Positions 1 to 8,453 are shown, numbered from the stretch's first letter. The stretch: 16,982 bases of DNA from Hyphomicrobiales bacterium (GCA_013002595.1 JABDJG010000409.1:1-16982), one strand, 5' to 3'. A program made the numbers and translations. Notes: generated by a model from the sequence alone, not told the origin.

Positions 1-1
1 G

Positions 2-1933
2 GGCGATATCAACCTGCGAGAGGTTCATGCCGGAGCCATGGCGTTTTCGAGCATTGCGGCGACAGCACGCAGCAAGGGTGCGAACGGTTATCAGGTCGAA
101 CTGGATGCGACGGGCAATGATCTGTCCTTGGATGCTTTGGCGGACGTGGAGTTGAACGCACAAGAGACCGTCGTCAGCCTGGCGAAGTTGAGTGGTGCGG
201 CGCAAGGCATTGCGTTCAGCGCTGCCAAACCGTTTCAAGTTAATCTGTCCCGGTCCGGCACAATCGTGGTGGAGGGTGGTGCTATCGCGATTGGCAATGG
301 ACAGGTCACAGTCGAAGGCACAGCTGCACCTGACCTAGACGTCCGAATTGGCGTTGATGCGGTGCCGTTGTCAGCATTTGAACGCTTGTCGTCGGTGCCG
401 GGTTTGTCAGGCGCCCTGTCCGGCAACATCATTCTAAAGGGAGATGTGGCGCGGCCGGACGGAACGCTTGATCTGACCGGCACCGATATCGCCGCCGCCG
501 ACTTGCAGGCCTTGGGCTTTGCGGCGGTGTCTTTCCGAGCCACGGGCAAGATGGCGCGAGGCAAACTTACGCTGGACAGTTCGGTCAACGCCGGCACGGA
601 GCTGTCAGCATCGGTTGACGGCGGGCTCAACTTAAACAAGCCAGTCAGTATCGATATTCGCGCAAGAGGCAGGACAAGCGCAGCACCATTTGCCGGCAGG
701 TTGTCAGGGCAGGGCGCCCGCTTGAGCGGGTCGATTTCTTTCGATATCGCAGCGCGCGGACCAATGTCAGAACCAGCCGTTGACGGCACCATGACACTGG
801 AGGGAGCGACCTTCGGCGATGTTGACGGCCTGTTCATCGTCCGGGACGCGAGCGGCCGACTGGTGTTCGAGGGGAACCAGATCCGTATTGATAATATTCA
901 AGGCGTGACCGGCAAATCAGGCCGGGCCCGGATTTCCGGGACAGTCGGCCTCGATGCCCCGCAATCTGCAGATATCAGAGTGCGCGTCACTGATGGGTCT
1001 TATGCGGACGGCACACTGGTGAACACGGGTTTTGATGCTGATCTGCATTTGAGTGGCCCACTTGCCGATGCGCCACTGCTTGAAGGTGAGATCACGCTCA
1101 AGAAGACCAAGATCACGTTGAGCGAAATTCCACCAACATCCCTAAAGCCGCTTGAGGTGCGTCACAAGAAAGCGCCGGCAAAAATTGTGAGTCAAATACG
1201 ATCCTTACAGACACGCAGCAGCTCCAGCGACTCCCCGATCCGGCTCAACTTGCGCATCGTGGCGAAAGACCCCATTTCGGTGCGTGGTCGTGGGCTGAAT
1301 GTATTGCTGGGTGGAACGTTGGGCATCACCGGTACGGCGGCGGCACCTGAACCCAACGGGTCATTTCGACTCCGCCGCGGTACATTGAAATTGCTGGCCC
1401 GGCGGCTGGAATTCGAAAGTGGCCGGCTGGATTTTCAAAGCGACCTGGATCCAAGGATTAATCTGGTTGCGATCTCCCGGGGACAAGATGCCACCATTCG
1501 TCTGGTCATTTCCGGACGGGCCAGCGCGCCGGAGATCTCGGTAACGTCATCGCCCGAGCTGCCGCAGGAAGAAGCGCTTGCCCGCCTTGTGTTCGATCGC
1601 GACCTGGTTCAGCTATCGCCGCTGCAGATTGCGCAGTTGGCAAGTTCGATCGCCGTTTTAAGCGGTGGCGGTGGCGGCGGGCTCCTGGGTGACCTTCAAT
1701 CCGCCCTAGGAGTTGATTGGCTGGAGATCACCCAGACGCCGAAAGGCGAAACCGCGGTTGGCATCGGCAAGCAGGTCAATGACCGGTTATCGGTCGGAGT
1801 CGAGCAAACGACGAAGACGAACACCAGCCGGGTAATCATAGATCTGGGTGTCACCAAAAATCTCAAACTGCGCGGCGCCGCTGGAACAGATGGCGCATCA
1901 CGGGCTGGCGTCTTCTTTGAGAGAGATTATTGA
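2..1933 (+). CDS. tamB: TamB translocation/assembly module, 3' part
   Basis: The reading frame is open from the first bases of the window, so this is the C-terminal 643 residues of a larger gene; the ATG at 38 is internal. The protein is rich in beta-strand repeats with Gly/Asp turns. Its last ~200 residues match the TamB (DUF490) C-terminal domain: a G-rich linker (GGGGGG near 1665-1680), the segment LGVDWLEIT, then the family-typical ending that closes in GVFFERDY. TamB is an inner-membrane-anchored periplasmic protein that acts with the Omp85 protein TamA in outer-membrane biogenesis and anterograde lipid transport; tamA usually lies immediately upstream, which would be outside this window. 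No frameshift is visible. The family call is confident, and pairing with TamA here is inference. Confidence 0.93.
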   Translation, partial: GDINLREVHAGAMAFSSIAATARSKGANGYQVELDATGNDLSLDALADVELNAQETVVSLAKLSGAAQGIAFSAAKPFQVNLSRSGTIVVEGGAIAIGNGQVTVEGTAAPDLDVRIGVDAVPLSAFERLSSVPGLSGALSGNIILKGDVARPDGTLDLTGTDIAAADLQALGFAAVSFRATGKMARGKLTLDSSVNAGTELSASVDGGLNLNKPVSIDIRARGRTSAAPFAGRLSGQGARLSGSISFDIAARGPMSEPAVDGTMTLEGATFGDVDGLFIVRDASGRLVFEGNQIRIDNIQGVTGKSGRARISGTVGLDAPQSADIRVRVTDGSYADGTLVNTGFDADLHLSGPLADAPLLEGEITLKKTKITLSEIPPTSLKPLEVRHKKAPAKIVSQIRSLQTRSSSSDSPIRLNLRIVAKDPISVRGRGLNVLLGGTLGITGTAAAPEPNGSFRLRRGTLKLLARRLEFESGRLDFQSDLDPRINLVAISRGQDATIRLVISGRASAPEISVTSSPELPQEEALARLVFDRDLVQLSPLQIAQLASSIAVLSGGGGGGLLGDLQSALGVDWLEITQTPKGETAVGIGKQVNDRLSVGVEQTTKTNTSRVIIDLGVTKNLKLRGAAGTDGASRAGVFFERDY

Positions 1934-2015
1934 ATCCCCCAGTGGCCAAGGCTGTTCTGGCATGTCCGTAACCGTGACCAGGCTATATCAGTGTTACATA
2001 AAAATATGTTATCTG

Positions 2016-2041
2016 AATTATAATAATTACTAGTTTTTCTT
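2016..2041. promoter_or_regulatory. AT-rich dyad and T-tract between tamB and the DUF992 gene
   Basis: In the 224-bp gap after tamB, AATTAT-A-ATAATT (2016-2028) is a perfect palindrome, followed by a T-rich run (2033-2041). A second small dyad, ACATA-AAAA-TATGT, lies just before it at 1996-2009. The stems are too AU-rich to be a strong terminator, so this may instead be the promoter or operator region of the next gene. Function is not established. Confidence 0.3.
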
Positions 2042-2157
2042 TTCTGTATGACGCTCCCATATCCCCGCTAGCAACGTGGCGATCAAAAGGCCCAACGGCC
2101 AGATCATTGCGGCGCGCGCCAACCCCGATCATGGGGTCCGCATGGAAAGGAAATAGC

Positions 2158-2634
2158 ATGAATAAGACTGCAATCTCACTTGCTGCTGCTGTACTTGCAG
2201 CGTCTCTCGCCACATCGGCATTCGCTGGCGAGCACAGAACCAGGCTTGGCGTATTGAGCTGCGATGTCGAAGGCGGCGTCGGACTGCTGCTAGGCTCGAG
2301 CAAGGCTGTAACCTGCAATTTCAAGCACGCCAACGGCTCGGTGGAGAGGTACACGGGCCGGTCAAGCAAGATTGGCCTGGATGTCGGCGTCACCGGCGAG
2401 ACCCATTTGAAGTGGGTAGTGTTCACGCCTATTGGCAACAAGGTCGGTGAACACGCGCTGGCCGGCAAATACGTTGGCATTTCTGCAGCTGGTGCTCTCG
2501 GCATTGGATTGGGCGCCAATGCCCTTGTTGGCGGGTCCGGCAAGAAGGTCGGTTTGCAGCCGCTGAGTGTCGAGGCCGGCACCGGCGTTAATATCGCGAT
2601 GGGTGTCGCATCGCTGACGCTCAACCCAATGTAA
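2158..2634 (+). CDS. DUF992 family exported protein
   Basis: This is a 158-aa protein with a clear Sec signal peptide (MNKTAISLAAAVLAAS..., predicted cleavage after AFA at about residue 22). The mature part matches the DUF992 family of Alphaproteobacteria: LGVLSCDVEGGVG at the N-terminus, a second cysteine in VTCNF, an ERYTGR motif, and Gly/Ala-rich strands ending in GVASLTL. The two cysteines could form a disulfide. The ATG at 2158 was chosen over the in-frame ATG at 2107 because AAAGGAAA lies just upstream and the signal peptide begins exactly there. The biochemical role of DUF992 is unknown; a small periplasmic or surface beta-sheet protein is the likely form. It stands alone between tamB and a convergent transporter gene. 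Confidence 0.87.
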   Translation: MNKTAISLAAAVLAASLATSAFAGEHRTRLGVLSCDVEGGVGLLLGSSKAVTCNFKHANGSVERYTGRSSKIGLDVGVTGETHLKWVVFTPIGNKVGEHALAGKYVGISAAGALGIGLGANALVGGSGKKVGLQPLSVEAGTGVNIAMGVASLTLNPM

Positions 2635-2742
2635 GCGGTTTGCTTGCGCCCAAGACTACTGCCGACAGGACATGCGTTTGTTTCAGTTCTGCCAGCACGT
2701 TGGAGGGCGTTCGCCTGCTGGCAATTGCATTGCCAGTTTGAG

Positions 2743-2775
2743 CCGGCGAGACCTCACCGCCAGAGGTCTCGCCGG
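2743..2775. terminator. 13-bp perfect hairpin between convergent genes
   Basis: CCGGCGAGACCTC (2743-2755) and GAGGTCTCGCCGG (2763-2775) are perfect complements around a 7-nt loop, with one more possible G-U pair outside. The hairpin lies between the DUF992 stop at 2634 and the MFS stop at 2843, which converge. Neither side has a strong U-tract, so it may act as a bidirectional transcript end or mRNA 3' protector rather than a canonical intrinsic terminator. Confidence 0.5.
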
Positions 2776-2842
2776 TACTGTCCGCACAAGTCGGGCAGCG
2801 TGGCGACCATACGGCTGTCTTTGGAACCGAACCGTGAACAGA

Positions 2843-4123
2843 CTAGTGCGGCTTCTCCAATTCCTTTGTTGCCGTGGGCGTCTGATCCCCATCAGACTCC
2901 ATCGGATCGATTTCCAGAATAGTCTGCGACATGACCACAGATTCGCTGTATGCCGGCCGATCCTCATCGATTACGGCCGTCCGCTGAGTCAACCGGTGTA
3001 CGGCAAAACAGCCAACCAGGAAATGAACGCCGGCAGTGAACATAAACAGTGCGTGGACGCCAGTGCTGCGCATCGTGAAAGATGCAATCAGCGGGCCGAC
3101 AATGGCTCCCGCTGCATAAACCAGCAATAAACCACTCGATGCCTCGACAAAACCATCATCTTCGACGACATCGTTAAGATGGGCTGCACACAAGGAATAT
3201 ATCGGAAACGCAGACAGCCCAAAGGCGGCAGCTCCGACATACAGAAATACTTGTGCGGCCTGGCTGGCGAAAACGAGACCAATTCCTGCAGCCGCCGCGG
3301 CAGCGCAGGTTCCTATGATGACCCTGCGTCTGTCCATTTTGTCGGACAGAAATCCGATTGGCCACTGAGCGATCGCACCGGCAATGACAACGATACTCAT
3401 GAAGGATGCAACTCGGGTCGTGTCAGTCACATCAGTTTGGGCAAACACTGGCGCCAACGACCAGAAAGAACCGTTGGTCAATCCCACTCCAAAACAGCCG
3501 ACAACGCCGACCGGGGAAATCTTTGCCAGATGTCTCAGTCTCAATCTGACAATGGCGGGCGATGCCGGCGCGGATGCGGTTGTTAATGCGACCGGAATTG
3601 CAGAGACCGATAACAGCATCGATGCGAGCGCAAACAAGAGCAGCGTCGAAACGCTCGAAAGCGTCACCATCATTTGCCCGATTGTGACGACTGTCAGATT
3701 GATCACGGTGTAGACAGAAAAAACGAACCCGCGACTCTCATTGGTTGCTTTCTCATTCAACCAGCTCTCGATGATCATGTAGAGACCGGCGAAACAAAAG
3801 CCGGTACCTGCCCGGGCAATCCACCAGACGAGTTCTTCGGTTATGATGCCGTGTATCAATGGCAGGACGGAACAGGCCGCTACCAGTGCGGCAAAGCTTC
3901 GAATGTGTCCAACGCGGACCACGATGTGCGCGCCGAGCAAGCAACCGGCCGCAAACCCGACGAAGTAGGCCGACCCCATAATGCCGATTGCAAAGGATGA
4001 ATACTCCTCCGCGGCGGCACGCACCGGTAGCAGCACGCCCTGAAGGCCGTTGCCCATCAATAGCAACGAGACGCTCAACAGCAATGCCGAAACCGGAATG
4101 AGTTGTTTGATTTGCTCGCGCAA
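2843..4123 (-). CDS. MFS transporter (YcaD-like)
   Basis: This is a 426-aa inner-membrane protein with about 12 hydrophobic segments, typical of the major facilitator superfamily. The first half contains the loop GAHIVVRVGHIRSFA (equivalent to the MFS loop 2-3 motif) and the segment GLYMIIESWLNEKA, which is characteristic of YcaD-type members. The second half has FLSDKMDRRRVI, the pseudo-repeat of the loop 2-3 motif. A hydrophilic acidic tail of about 45 residues follows the last membrane span. Substrate is unknown. The start is a TTG at 4121-4123 after TGAGGG on the minus strand; the nearby ATG at 4138-4140 is out of frame and hits a stop at once, and the next in-frame Met (residue 23) would cut into the first span. 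It is divergent from the SYLF gene and convergent with the DUF992 gene. Confidence 0.88.
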   Translation of the reverse strand: MREQIKQLIPVSALLLSVSLLLMGNGLQGVLLPVRAAAEEYSSFAIGIMGSAYFVGFAAGCLLGAHIVVRVGHIRSFAALVAACSVLPLIHGIITEELVWWIARAGTGFCFAGLYMIIESWLNEKATNESRGFVFSVYTVINLTVVTIGQMMVTLSSVSTLLLFALASMLLSVSAIPVALTTASAPASPAIVRLRLRHLAKISPVGVVGCFGVGLTNGSFWSLAPVFAQTDVTDTTRVASFMSIVVIAGAIAQWPIGFLSDKMDRRRVIIGTCAAAAAAGIGLVFASQAAQVFLYVGAAAFGLSAFPIYSLCAAHLNDVVEDDGFVEASSGLLLVYAAGAIVGPLIASFTMRSTGVHALFMFTAGVHFLVGCFAVHRLTQRTAVIDEDRPAYSESVVMSQTILEIDPMESDGDQTPTATKELEKPH

Positions 4124-4522
4124 CGCCCTCAGTCCCCCATTAAAACAAGATCACACTGAGCAATTCATGCCTTGAGTGCCAATTGTCGATCGCACTTTTA
4201 GATCTGACATTCGAGTTACGCGATGCGATTGCCTACCGCGCTCAGTAGCATGAAACGCTTGTTTCTAGATATTTTCAATGTCCAACTGGCGCCGGGTCCG
4301 GTTTAGGCGTCAGTTCCGAAACGGTTCGGATGATTTGTCGTGGGTAAATTGACCCTAGAACGGGAGCGGCTTTCTCGAAATTCAAACAAGAAAATCTTAT
4401 GTAATCCATAATAAATTAATATTTGCAAAAGCGAAAATGAAACCCAAATAAGCAGAAAGAATTCGGTCGGTCACGGTCACGCGGCTGACAAATGGCTTGT
4501 GAAGAACCAAAGGATCCAATCT
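4124..4522. promoter_or_regulatory. Divergent intergenic region with two adjacent stem-loops and an AT-rich tract
   Basis: No gene is seen here. AACTGGCGCC (4284-4293) pairs with GGCGTCAGTT (4306-4315) with one G-U, and directly after it TCCGAA-ACGG-TTCGGA (4315-4330) is a perfect dyad. Positions 4375-4450 are very AT-rich and are the likely promoter area for the SYLF gene. No U-tract follows either stem, so these are more likely operator or leader structures than terminators. Confidence 0.4.
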
Positions 4523-5275
4523 ATGTTGAAGACAAGAATTTCAGGACTGGCGGCCCGTGCAGCTCTCATGGGAGTTCTGCTGAACTTCGCGGCCGTCGGA
4601 ATTGCACCTGAGTCATTCGCTGCTGACACTGAGAAAAGTGAGACTGACAATCAGTCAGATACCAACTTGGAAGCCGCGTCATTGAATGCGGGAGCGTTGG
4701 TGCAAGATGCGGAAGCCACACTGATTGACATGATGGACCGCCCAAGATTTGCCAAGGTGATGAAAAGAGCCAAGGGCCTAATCATCTTTCCGTCATTGCT
4801 TAAAGCGGGGTACTTCGTGGGCGGTAAATCAGGCTCGGGTGTATTGGTCTTGAAGAACGAAGACGGCACCTGGAGCTATCCGGCTTTCTATCAGATAACG
4901 GGCGGCAGCTTTGGTCTTCAAATCGGCGTTTCGGTATCTCAGGTTGCCATAGTATTAATGAGCGATCAGGCGGTTGATGCGGCGATCAACGGTAATCTCA
5001 AACTGGGCGGCGAACTTGGTGTCGCCATTGGTCCGGCTGCGGTCGATGCCGGCATCGATACCAATTACGACATGTTGACCTTTACCATCTCGAATGGCCT
5101 CTTTGCCGGTGTGGCATTGGACGGGTCGACCATCACAAAAACGCCTAAACGCAATCATGCGTTCTATGGCCCCGAGGTGAAAACCCGCGAGATCCTGATT
5201 GCCCAAACGGTCATGAATCCAAAGGCGAATTCGCTGCTGACAAGACTTGGAGCCGCTTCGTCGCCAAGCAATTGA
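4523..5275 (+). CDS. SYLF-domain (Ysc84-like) exported protein
   Basis: This is a 250-aa protein. A signal peptide (MLKTRISGLAARAALMGVLL..., ending SFAAD near residue 34) is followed by an acidic linker and then a SYLF domain over the rest. Family marks visible are RPRFAKVMKRAKGLIIFPSLLKAG, a GKSGSGVLV turn, WSYPAFYQITGGSFGLQIG, and the repeated Gly-rich strands up to the C-terminus. SYLF domains bind phosphoinositide-type lipids in eukaryotes; bacterial members are periplasmic or surface proteins of unsettled role. The ATG at 4523 was preferred to the in-frame GTG at 4499 because AAAGGA (4509-4514) sits 8 nt before it. It opens a run of four plus-strand genes for exported proteins. Confidence 0.88.
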   Translation: MLKTRISGLAARAALMGVLLNFAAVGIAPESFAADTEKSETDNQSDTNLEAASLNAGALVQDAEATLIDMMDRPRFAKVMKRAKGLIIFPSLLKAGYFVGGKSGSGVLVLKNEDGTWSYPAFYQITGGSFGLQIGVSVSQVAIVLMSDQAVDAAINGNLKLGGELGVAIGPAAVDAGIDTNYDMLTFTISNGLFAGVALDGSTITKTPKRNHAFYGPEVKTREILIAQTVMNPKANSLLTRLGAASSPSN

Positions 5276-5374
5276 AAATCTAGTATCGTTGAGACCGGCT
5301 GCATAAACAACTACTATAGGGTTTTCTGATTTTGAAGAGGACAACCCCTGCCAACCCAAGAAAGAAGATTGGAA

Positions 5375-6073
5375 ATGAACAAATCAGTTTCACTAACCAC
5401 CGCCATGACAGCACTTTTCCTGGCCGCAACAACTGCTTCATCTTATGGGCAGGGTACCGGCTCACCGCTGGTTGACTCTGTCTATGGCGCCGGTATCGGT
5501 GGTGGCATTGGTGCGGCCATCGATGGCAAGAAGGGTGCTCGCAAAGGTGCAATTGCCGGCGGTGTTCTGGGCCTTGCCGGCGGCATGCCAACGCAGTACC
5601 CCTATCAGGCCCAGCAAGGCAATCCGCTCGTCGGCGGTGTCGTCGGTGCCGGTGTGGGCGGCGGTATCGGTGCTGCCATCGACGGCAAAAAAGGTGCCAG
5701 AACCGGTGCGATCATCGGCGGCGTGGCCGGCGTGGTTCAAGGCGCTGCTCAACAGCCAAGGTATCAATACGCCCCTCCACCGCCTCGTTATGGCTATGCG
5801 CCAGTGCGCAGATACCGCTACGCCCCGCCACCGCAGCGGTACGTGGTCCAGCGGCCGGTTGTCTATCGAACCTATGTGGCACCTCCCTCGCTGTTTATTA
5901 CCAATGTACAGCGCTCACTGGTGAACCTGGGATACAACCCGGGTAGTATCGATGGCCAGATGGGACCCTCAACCGCTTCTGCGATTAGTGCTTACCAGCA
6001 TAATTTTGGCCTTATCGTCACCGGTCGCCCTACCGCGGAGCTTTATGCCCACATGCGCCGCAATGGTGGCTAG
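5375..6073 (+). CDS. Glycine-zipper / peptidoglycan-binding exported protein
   Basis: This is a 232-aa protein with a signal peptide (residues 1-25, ending SSYG-QG). Two near-identical glycine-zipper repeats (about residues 38-65 and 91-118) each contain GGGIGAAIDGKKGAR and a following GAI-x-GG hydrophobic stretch, separated by a PYQ-rich linker. Next is a Pro/Tyr/Arg-rich segment (128-170). A C-terminal PG_binding_1 domain (about 175-226) carries the LGYNPGSIDGQMGPST signature. Glycine zippers suit membrane insertion, and the C-terminal domain suits anchoring to peptidoglycan, so an envelope-linking role is a reasonable inference. ATG 5375 is preferred to TTG 5369 because it is preceded by a purine-rich AAGAAAGAAG and begins the signal peptide. 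Confidence 0.85.
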   Translation: MNKSVSLTTAMTALFLAATTASSYGQGTGSPLVDSVYGAGIGGGIGAAIDGKKGARKGAIAGGVLGLAGGMPTQYPYQAQQGNPLVGGVVGAGVGGGIGAAIDGKKGARTGAIIGGVAGVVQGAAQQPRYQYAPPPPRYGYAPVRRYRYAPPPQRYVVQRPVVYRTYVAPPSLFITNVQRSLVNLGYNPGSIDGQMGPSTASAISAYQHNFGLIVTGRPTAELYAHMRRNGG

Positions 6074-6081
6074 TGCCCACT

Positions 6082-6103
6082 TGGGGGCCCGTCAGGGCCC
6101 TCA
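6082..6103 (+). terminator. Candidate terminator hairpin
   Basis: TGGGGGCCC (6082-6090) pairs with GGGCCCTCA (6095-6103), nine pairs including one G-U, around a GTCA loop. It starts 8 nt after the glycine-zipper gene stop. The tail (ATTCTG) is only weakly U-rich, so it could attenuate rather than end transcription into the next gene. Confidence 0.5.
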
Positions 6104-6139
6104 ATTCTGAAATCATTCAAGTTGAGGATCAAACCTGAC

Positions 6140-6706
6140 ATGAACCATATAACCCGTCACAAAGGCCTTCAGTGCCTTGTAATTGCTCTGGTCATAGGTG
6201 GCATGGCGTCTGCCGCAGCTCGCGCCGAAGAGCGTACAATGACTGCATTTTCACCCATCACCACAACCGGACAGTTGCTGCAGACCGGCAGCAATCTTGC
6301 ATCGTTTGCCGGCATTGCAACCGGCATCATGATTGTCGAGTCGGATCGCGGACTGGCAAATGCCGGCAACGTCTCCTGCACCATCAATCTGGAGATGTCA
6401 TCGGCTGACGACGGCACCAATGGTGTTGGCAGATGTTCCGTCATTGGTTCCGAAGGCAACCGTCTCTACGGCGCATACACGTGTACAGGCATTCTCGGAT
6501 TTGGCTGCAAGGGTGAGTTTACGATCGATGGCGGTACCGGTGAATTTGCCGATGCCAAAGGATCAGGAGAGTTTTTGATCCGCAGTCTGGTTGCAGAGAC
6601 GGCCTTTTCAATTACCCCTACGGAGCTGAATGGGGCTGCGGACGGCATTGCCATGTGGCAGGGCATCAAATTGACCGTTGAAGCCCCGGCACCCGTCAAC
6701 AACTGA
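6140..6706 (+). CDS. Exported hypothetical protein with GGTG beta-barrel-like motif
   Basis: This is a 188-aa protein with a signal peptide (hydrophobic core CLVIALVIGGMASAA, cleavage after ARA about residue 29). The mature chain is beta-rich with four cysteines at about 80, 99, 115 and 123, compatible with two disulfides. The stretch IDGGTGEFADAKGSGEF (about 129-145) resembles the GGTG-x-F-x-x-A-x-G turn seen in allene-oxide-cyclase/DUF3224-type barrels; this is a motif resemblance, not a proven family. ATG 6140 was chosen over the TTG at 6122: GAGG lies at 6124-6127 and the basic n-region of the signal peptide starts at the ATG. Function is unknown. It lies in the exported-protein run. Confidence 0.75.
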   Translation: MNHITRHKGLQCLVIALVIGGMASAAARAEERTMTAFSPITTTGQLLQTGSNLASFAGIATGIMIVESDRGLANAGNVSCTINLEMSSADDGTNGVGRCSVIGSEGNRLYGAYTCTGILGFGCKGEFTIDGGTGEFADAKGSGEFLIRSLVAETAFSITPTELNGAADGIAMWQGIKLTVEAPAPVNN

Positions 6707-6806
6707 CCCAATCACAAAGCATTTGTCACGCCCAAAAACCATCGGACGATTTAGTCCCGAAAAGACTGGCCGCTATGATGGATCCAACAATTACGGAGCT
6801 ACAATC

Positions 6807-7076
6807 ATGTTAAAGAAAATTGCAATGACTGTTTCGATCTTGGCCTTTTCGGCAACGCTCGCCTTTTCTGCCAAACCGATCAGCGATCAAAAGGCGTGCG
6901 AAGCGCGCCTGAAAACCCACACCGAAATGCTTTCTGAAAGTGATGCGGGCGAAAGGACCGATGGTATGGTCGCCGATCTCCTGAAGGTCTTCGAGCACTT
7001 GTGCGACACCAAAGCCTACAAAGAGGCATTGTGGGTTGGCGACACAATCCGAGGCCTGTTGGCGACGGAAAACTAG
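6807..7076 (+). CDS. Small exported protein of unknown function
   Basis: This is an 89-aa protein with a signal peptide (MLKKIAMTVSILAFSATLAFS-AKP). The mature part of about 68 residues is helical and polar with two cysteines (KACEAR and EHLCDTK), which could form one disulfide or bind a ligand. CGGAG (6794-6798) sits 8 nt before the ATG at 6807, which fixes the start; a longer in-frame reading from 6678 would bury the signal peptide. No family was recognised. It ends the run of exported proteins and is followed by a 99-bp gap holding a hairpin. Confidence 0.7.
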   Translation: MLKKIAMTVSILAFSATLAFSAKPISDQKACEARLKTHTEMLSESDAGERTDGMVADLLKVFEHLCDTKAYKEALWVGDTIRGLLATEN

Positions 7077-7131
7077 CCGGGTCGGCATTGTTCGATTTGG
7101 TGAATGTCGTCAATTGACAACAACACAATGA

Positions 7132-7163
7132 AACAGCCAGCGCCAATCTGGCGTTAGGCTGTT
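7132..7163 (+). promoter_or_regulatory. Interrupted hairpin just before the DksA-like gene's RBS
   Basis: AACAGCC (7132-7138) pairs with GGCTGTT (7157-7163), and inside it GCGCCA (7140-7145) pairs with TGGCGT (7149-7154) around an ATC loop. The hairpin ends two bases before the AGGAG (7166-7170 region) of the next gene. It could be the terminator of the upstream gene or a leader structure affecting translation; no U-tract is present. Confidence 0.45.
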
Positions 7164-7175
7164 CAGGAGACCTGG

Positions 7176-7490
7176 ATGAGTGAGATCAATGAAATCAAAA
7201 TTAAGCTGGAAGAGAAGCTTTTGGAGCTGACCTCCCGGGCAAAAACCATAGACGACGACCTCAGCGAGGCTGCAGACGACGACTGGTCGGAAAATGCCGT
7301 CGAGTCCGAAGGCGATGAGGTTCTTGAAAAGATCGGCAACATGGCCGTCGACGAAATCAGGAAAATCAAACTGGCGCTGATTAAGATCGAAGATGGAACT
7401 TACGGCATTTGCGAGAGATGCAAAGTCAGGGTTTCTGTCGAACGGCTTGAAGCACTGCCTTATGCAACCAGATGCATAAATTGCTCGTAA
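7176..7490 (+). CDS. TraR/DksA family zinc-finger protein
   Basis: This is a 104-aa cytosolic protein. The N-terminal ~70 residues form a helical, very acidic coiled region (DDDLSEAADDDWSE), and the C-terminus is a four-cysteine zinc finger with Cys79, Cys82, Cys100 and Cys103 (C-x2-C-x17-C-x2-C), preceded by DGTYGICERC, the DksA signature. DksA-type proteins enter the RNA polymerase secondary channel and adjust promoter activity, often with ppGpp. At 104 aa it is shorter than DksA (about 150) and closer to RNAP-binding DksA-like proteins or TraR. AGGAG lies just upstream. It appears to form an operon with the next gene, 12 nt downstream. Confidence 0.88.
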   Translation: MSEINEIKIKLEEKLLELTSRAKTIDDDLSEAADDDWSENAVESEGDEVLEKIGNMAVDEIRKIKLALIKIEDGTYGICERCKVRVSVERLEALPYATRCINCS

Positions 7491-7502
7491 GAAGAATATC
7501 GG

Positions 7503-8210
7503 ATGATGGATAGTTCATTTCGCGCACAAATTCTTGGCTTCTCGAATCTGGAAGAAATCGACGGCGCTTGGGTATCCGAGGACTATTCCGCTCTGCTCGA
7601 AAGCATGGAGTTTGGCGATCAGGCCGGGTTGGAAAAGACTGAGTTGCGGGACATGTGTATCATGTCGTTGCAGGATCTGGAGCCCGAAGAGGCCGCATAT
7701 TTGGTGCTCAATTATCGCCTGGGCGACGTTCTTCGAGACGGACAGATCCACAATGCTGCCCATGAGATGCTTGATGAAAAACTCTGGGAGGAATATGTAG
7801 ACCCCAAACTCCACGAATCTATGTTTAATGTAGGAAGCCTGTTGTTTCAGGCATTTCCCCGGTTGTTCCCGGAGCCCGATGCGGTTCAGGTGAAGCTGGA
7901 AGTCACGGCAGCAAATGCAGCGTCGAAGGCACTGCTGTTTACCCCGCTCGATGAGTCATTTTTGTTGCGATTGCTCGCCGATGGTATGGATGGACAGTCG
8001 GTACTGTATCGCCTTTATGGCGAACAGTTGCAGGGGAAGTCGTTTCCAAATGCCGAAGATATTGTCTGGATAGTTCGCACACAGGTCGTGAACGAAGACA
8101 CCATGCAGATCGAAGTTATTGGTTCTGGATATTGGTTGGATGCGTTGAGGCATAGCAAGTCGTTCAATTCGGCCGCTTATGCCGATGAAACCCAATCGGC
8201 TCTTTCGTAA
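7503..8210 (+). CDS. Hypothetical protein, co-transcribed with the DksA-like gene
   Basis: This is a 235-aa acidic soluble protein with no signal peptide or membrane segment. It starts 12 nt after the DksA-like stop with GAAG at 7491-7494, and a second ATG at 7506 is possible. The N-terminal half is alpha-helical with many Glu/Asp (SLQDLEPEEAAYLVLNYRL, HEMLDEKLWEEY); the C-terminal half appears alpha/beta with YGEQLQGKSFPNAEDIVWIVR. No family was recognised. Tight coupling to a DksA-type factor suggests a stress or transcription-related role, but that is inference from position only. Confidence 0.75.
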   Translation: MMDSSFRAQILGFSNLEEIDGAWVSEDYSALLESMEFGDQAGLEKTELRDMCIMSLQDLEPEEAAYLVLNYRLGDVLRDGQIHNAAHEMLDEKLWEEYVDPKLHESMFNVGSLLFQAFPRLFPEPDAVQVKLEVTAANAASKALLFTPLDESFLLRLLADGMDGQSVLYRLYGEQLQGKSFPNAEDIVWIVRTQVVNEDTMQIEVIGSGYWLDALRHSKSFNSAAYADETQSALS

Positions 8211-8453
8211 CCAACCCATTGGGAGACGGCTGCTTGGTGCCAAAAGTTCCTGGTAATCCGTTCATAGTCTGTCACGTTTGTGGCAAGGACTTCGCTGCTC
8301 AAATTCTGCGCCTGTCGAGCCTGTGCGCAACCGGCGGGTGGTCGCTGCAGCGGCCTTTCATAGAATTGTTGGGGGGCCGCAACTTCATTGCAACACATTG
8401 TGGGACTACCTGATCGATATTGGCGACATCGACCGACCCGAGGCGGATGACAA

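Noticed and set aside
235..837. 200-aa minus-strand ORF inside tamB
   Set aside because: It is antisense to the clear TamB frame and its Ser/Pro/Ala-rich translation matches no family, so it is a shadow of the GC-rich coding strand.
8219..8413. 64-aa plus-strand ORF between 8210 and 8454 with a CHVC pair
   Set aside because: It has no RBS and begins with a TTG; the CxxC pair alone is not enough. The 243-bp gap is treated as non-coding.
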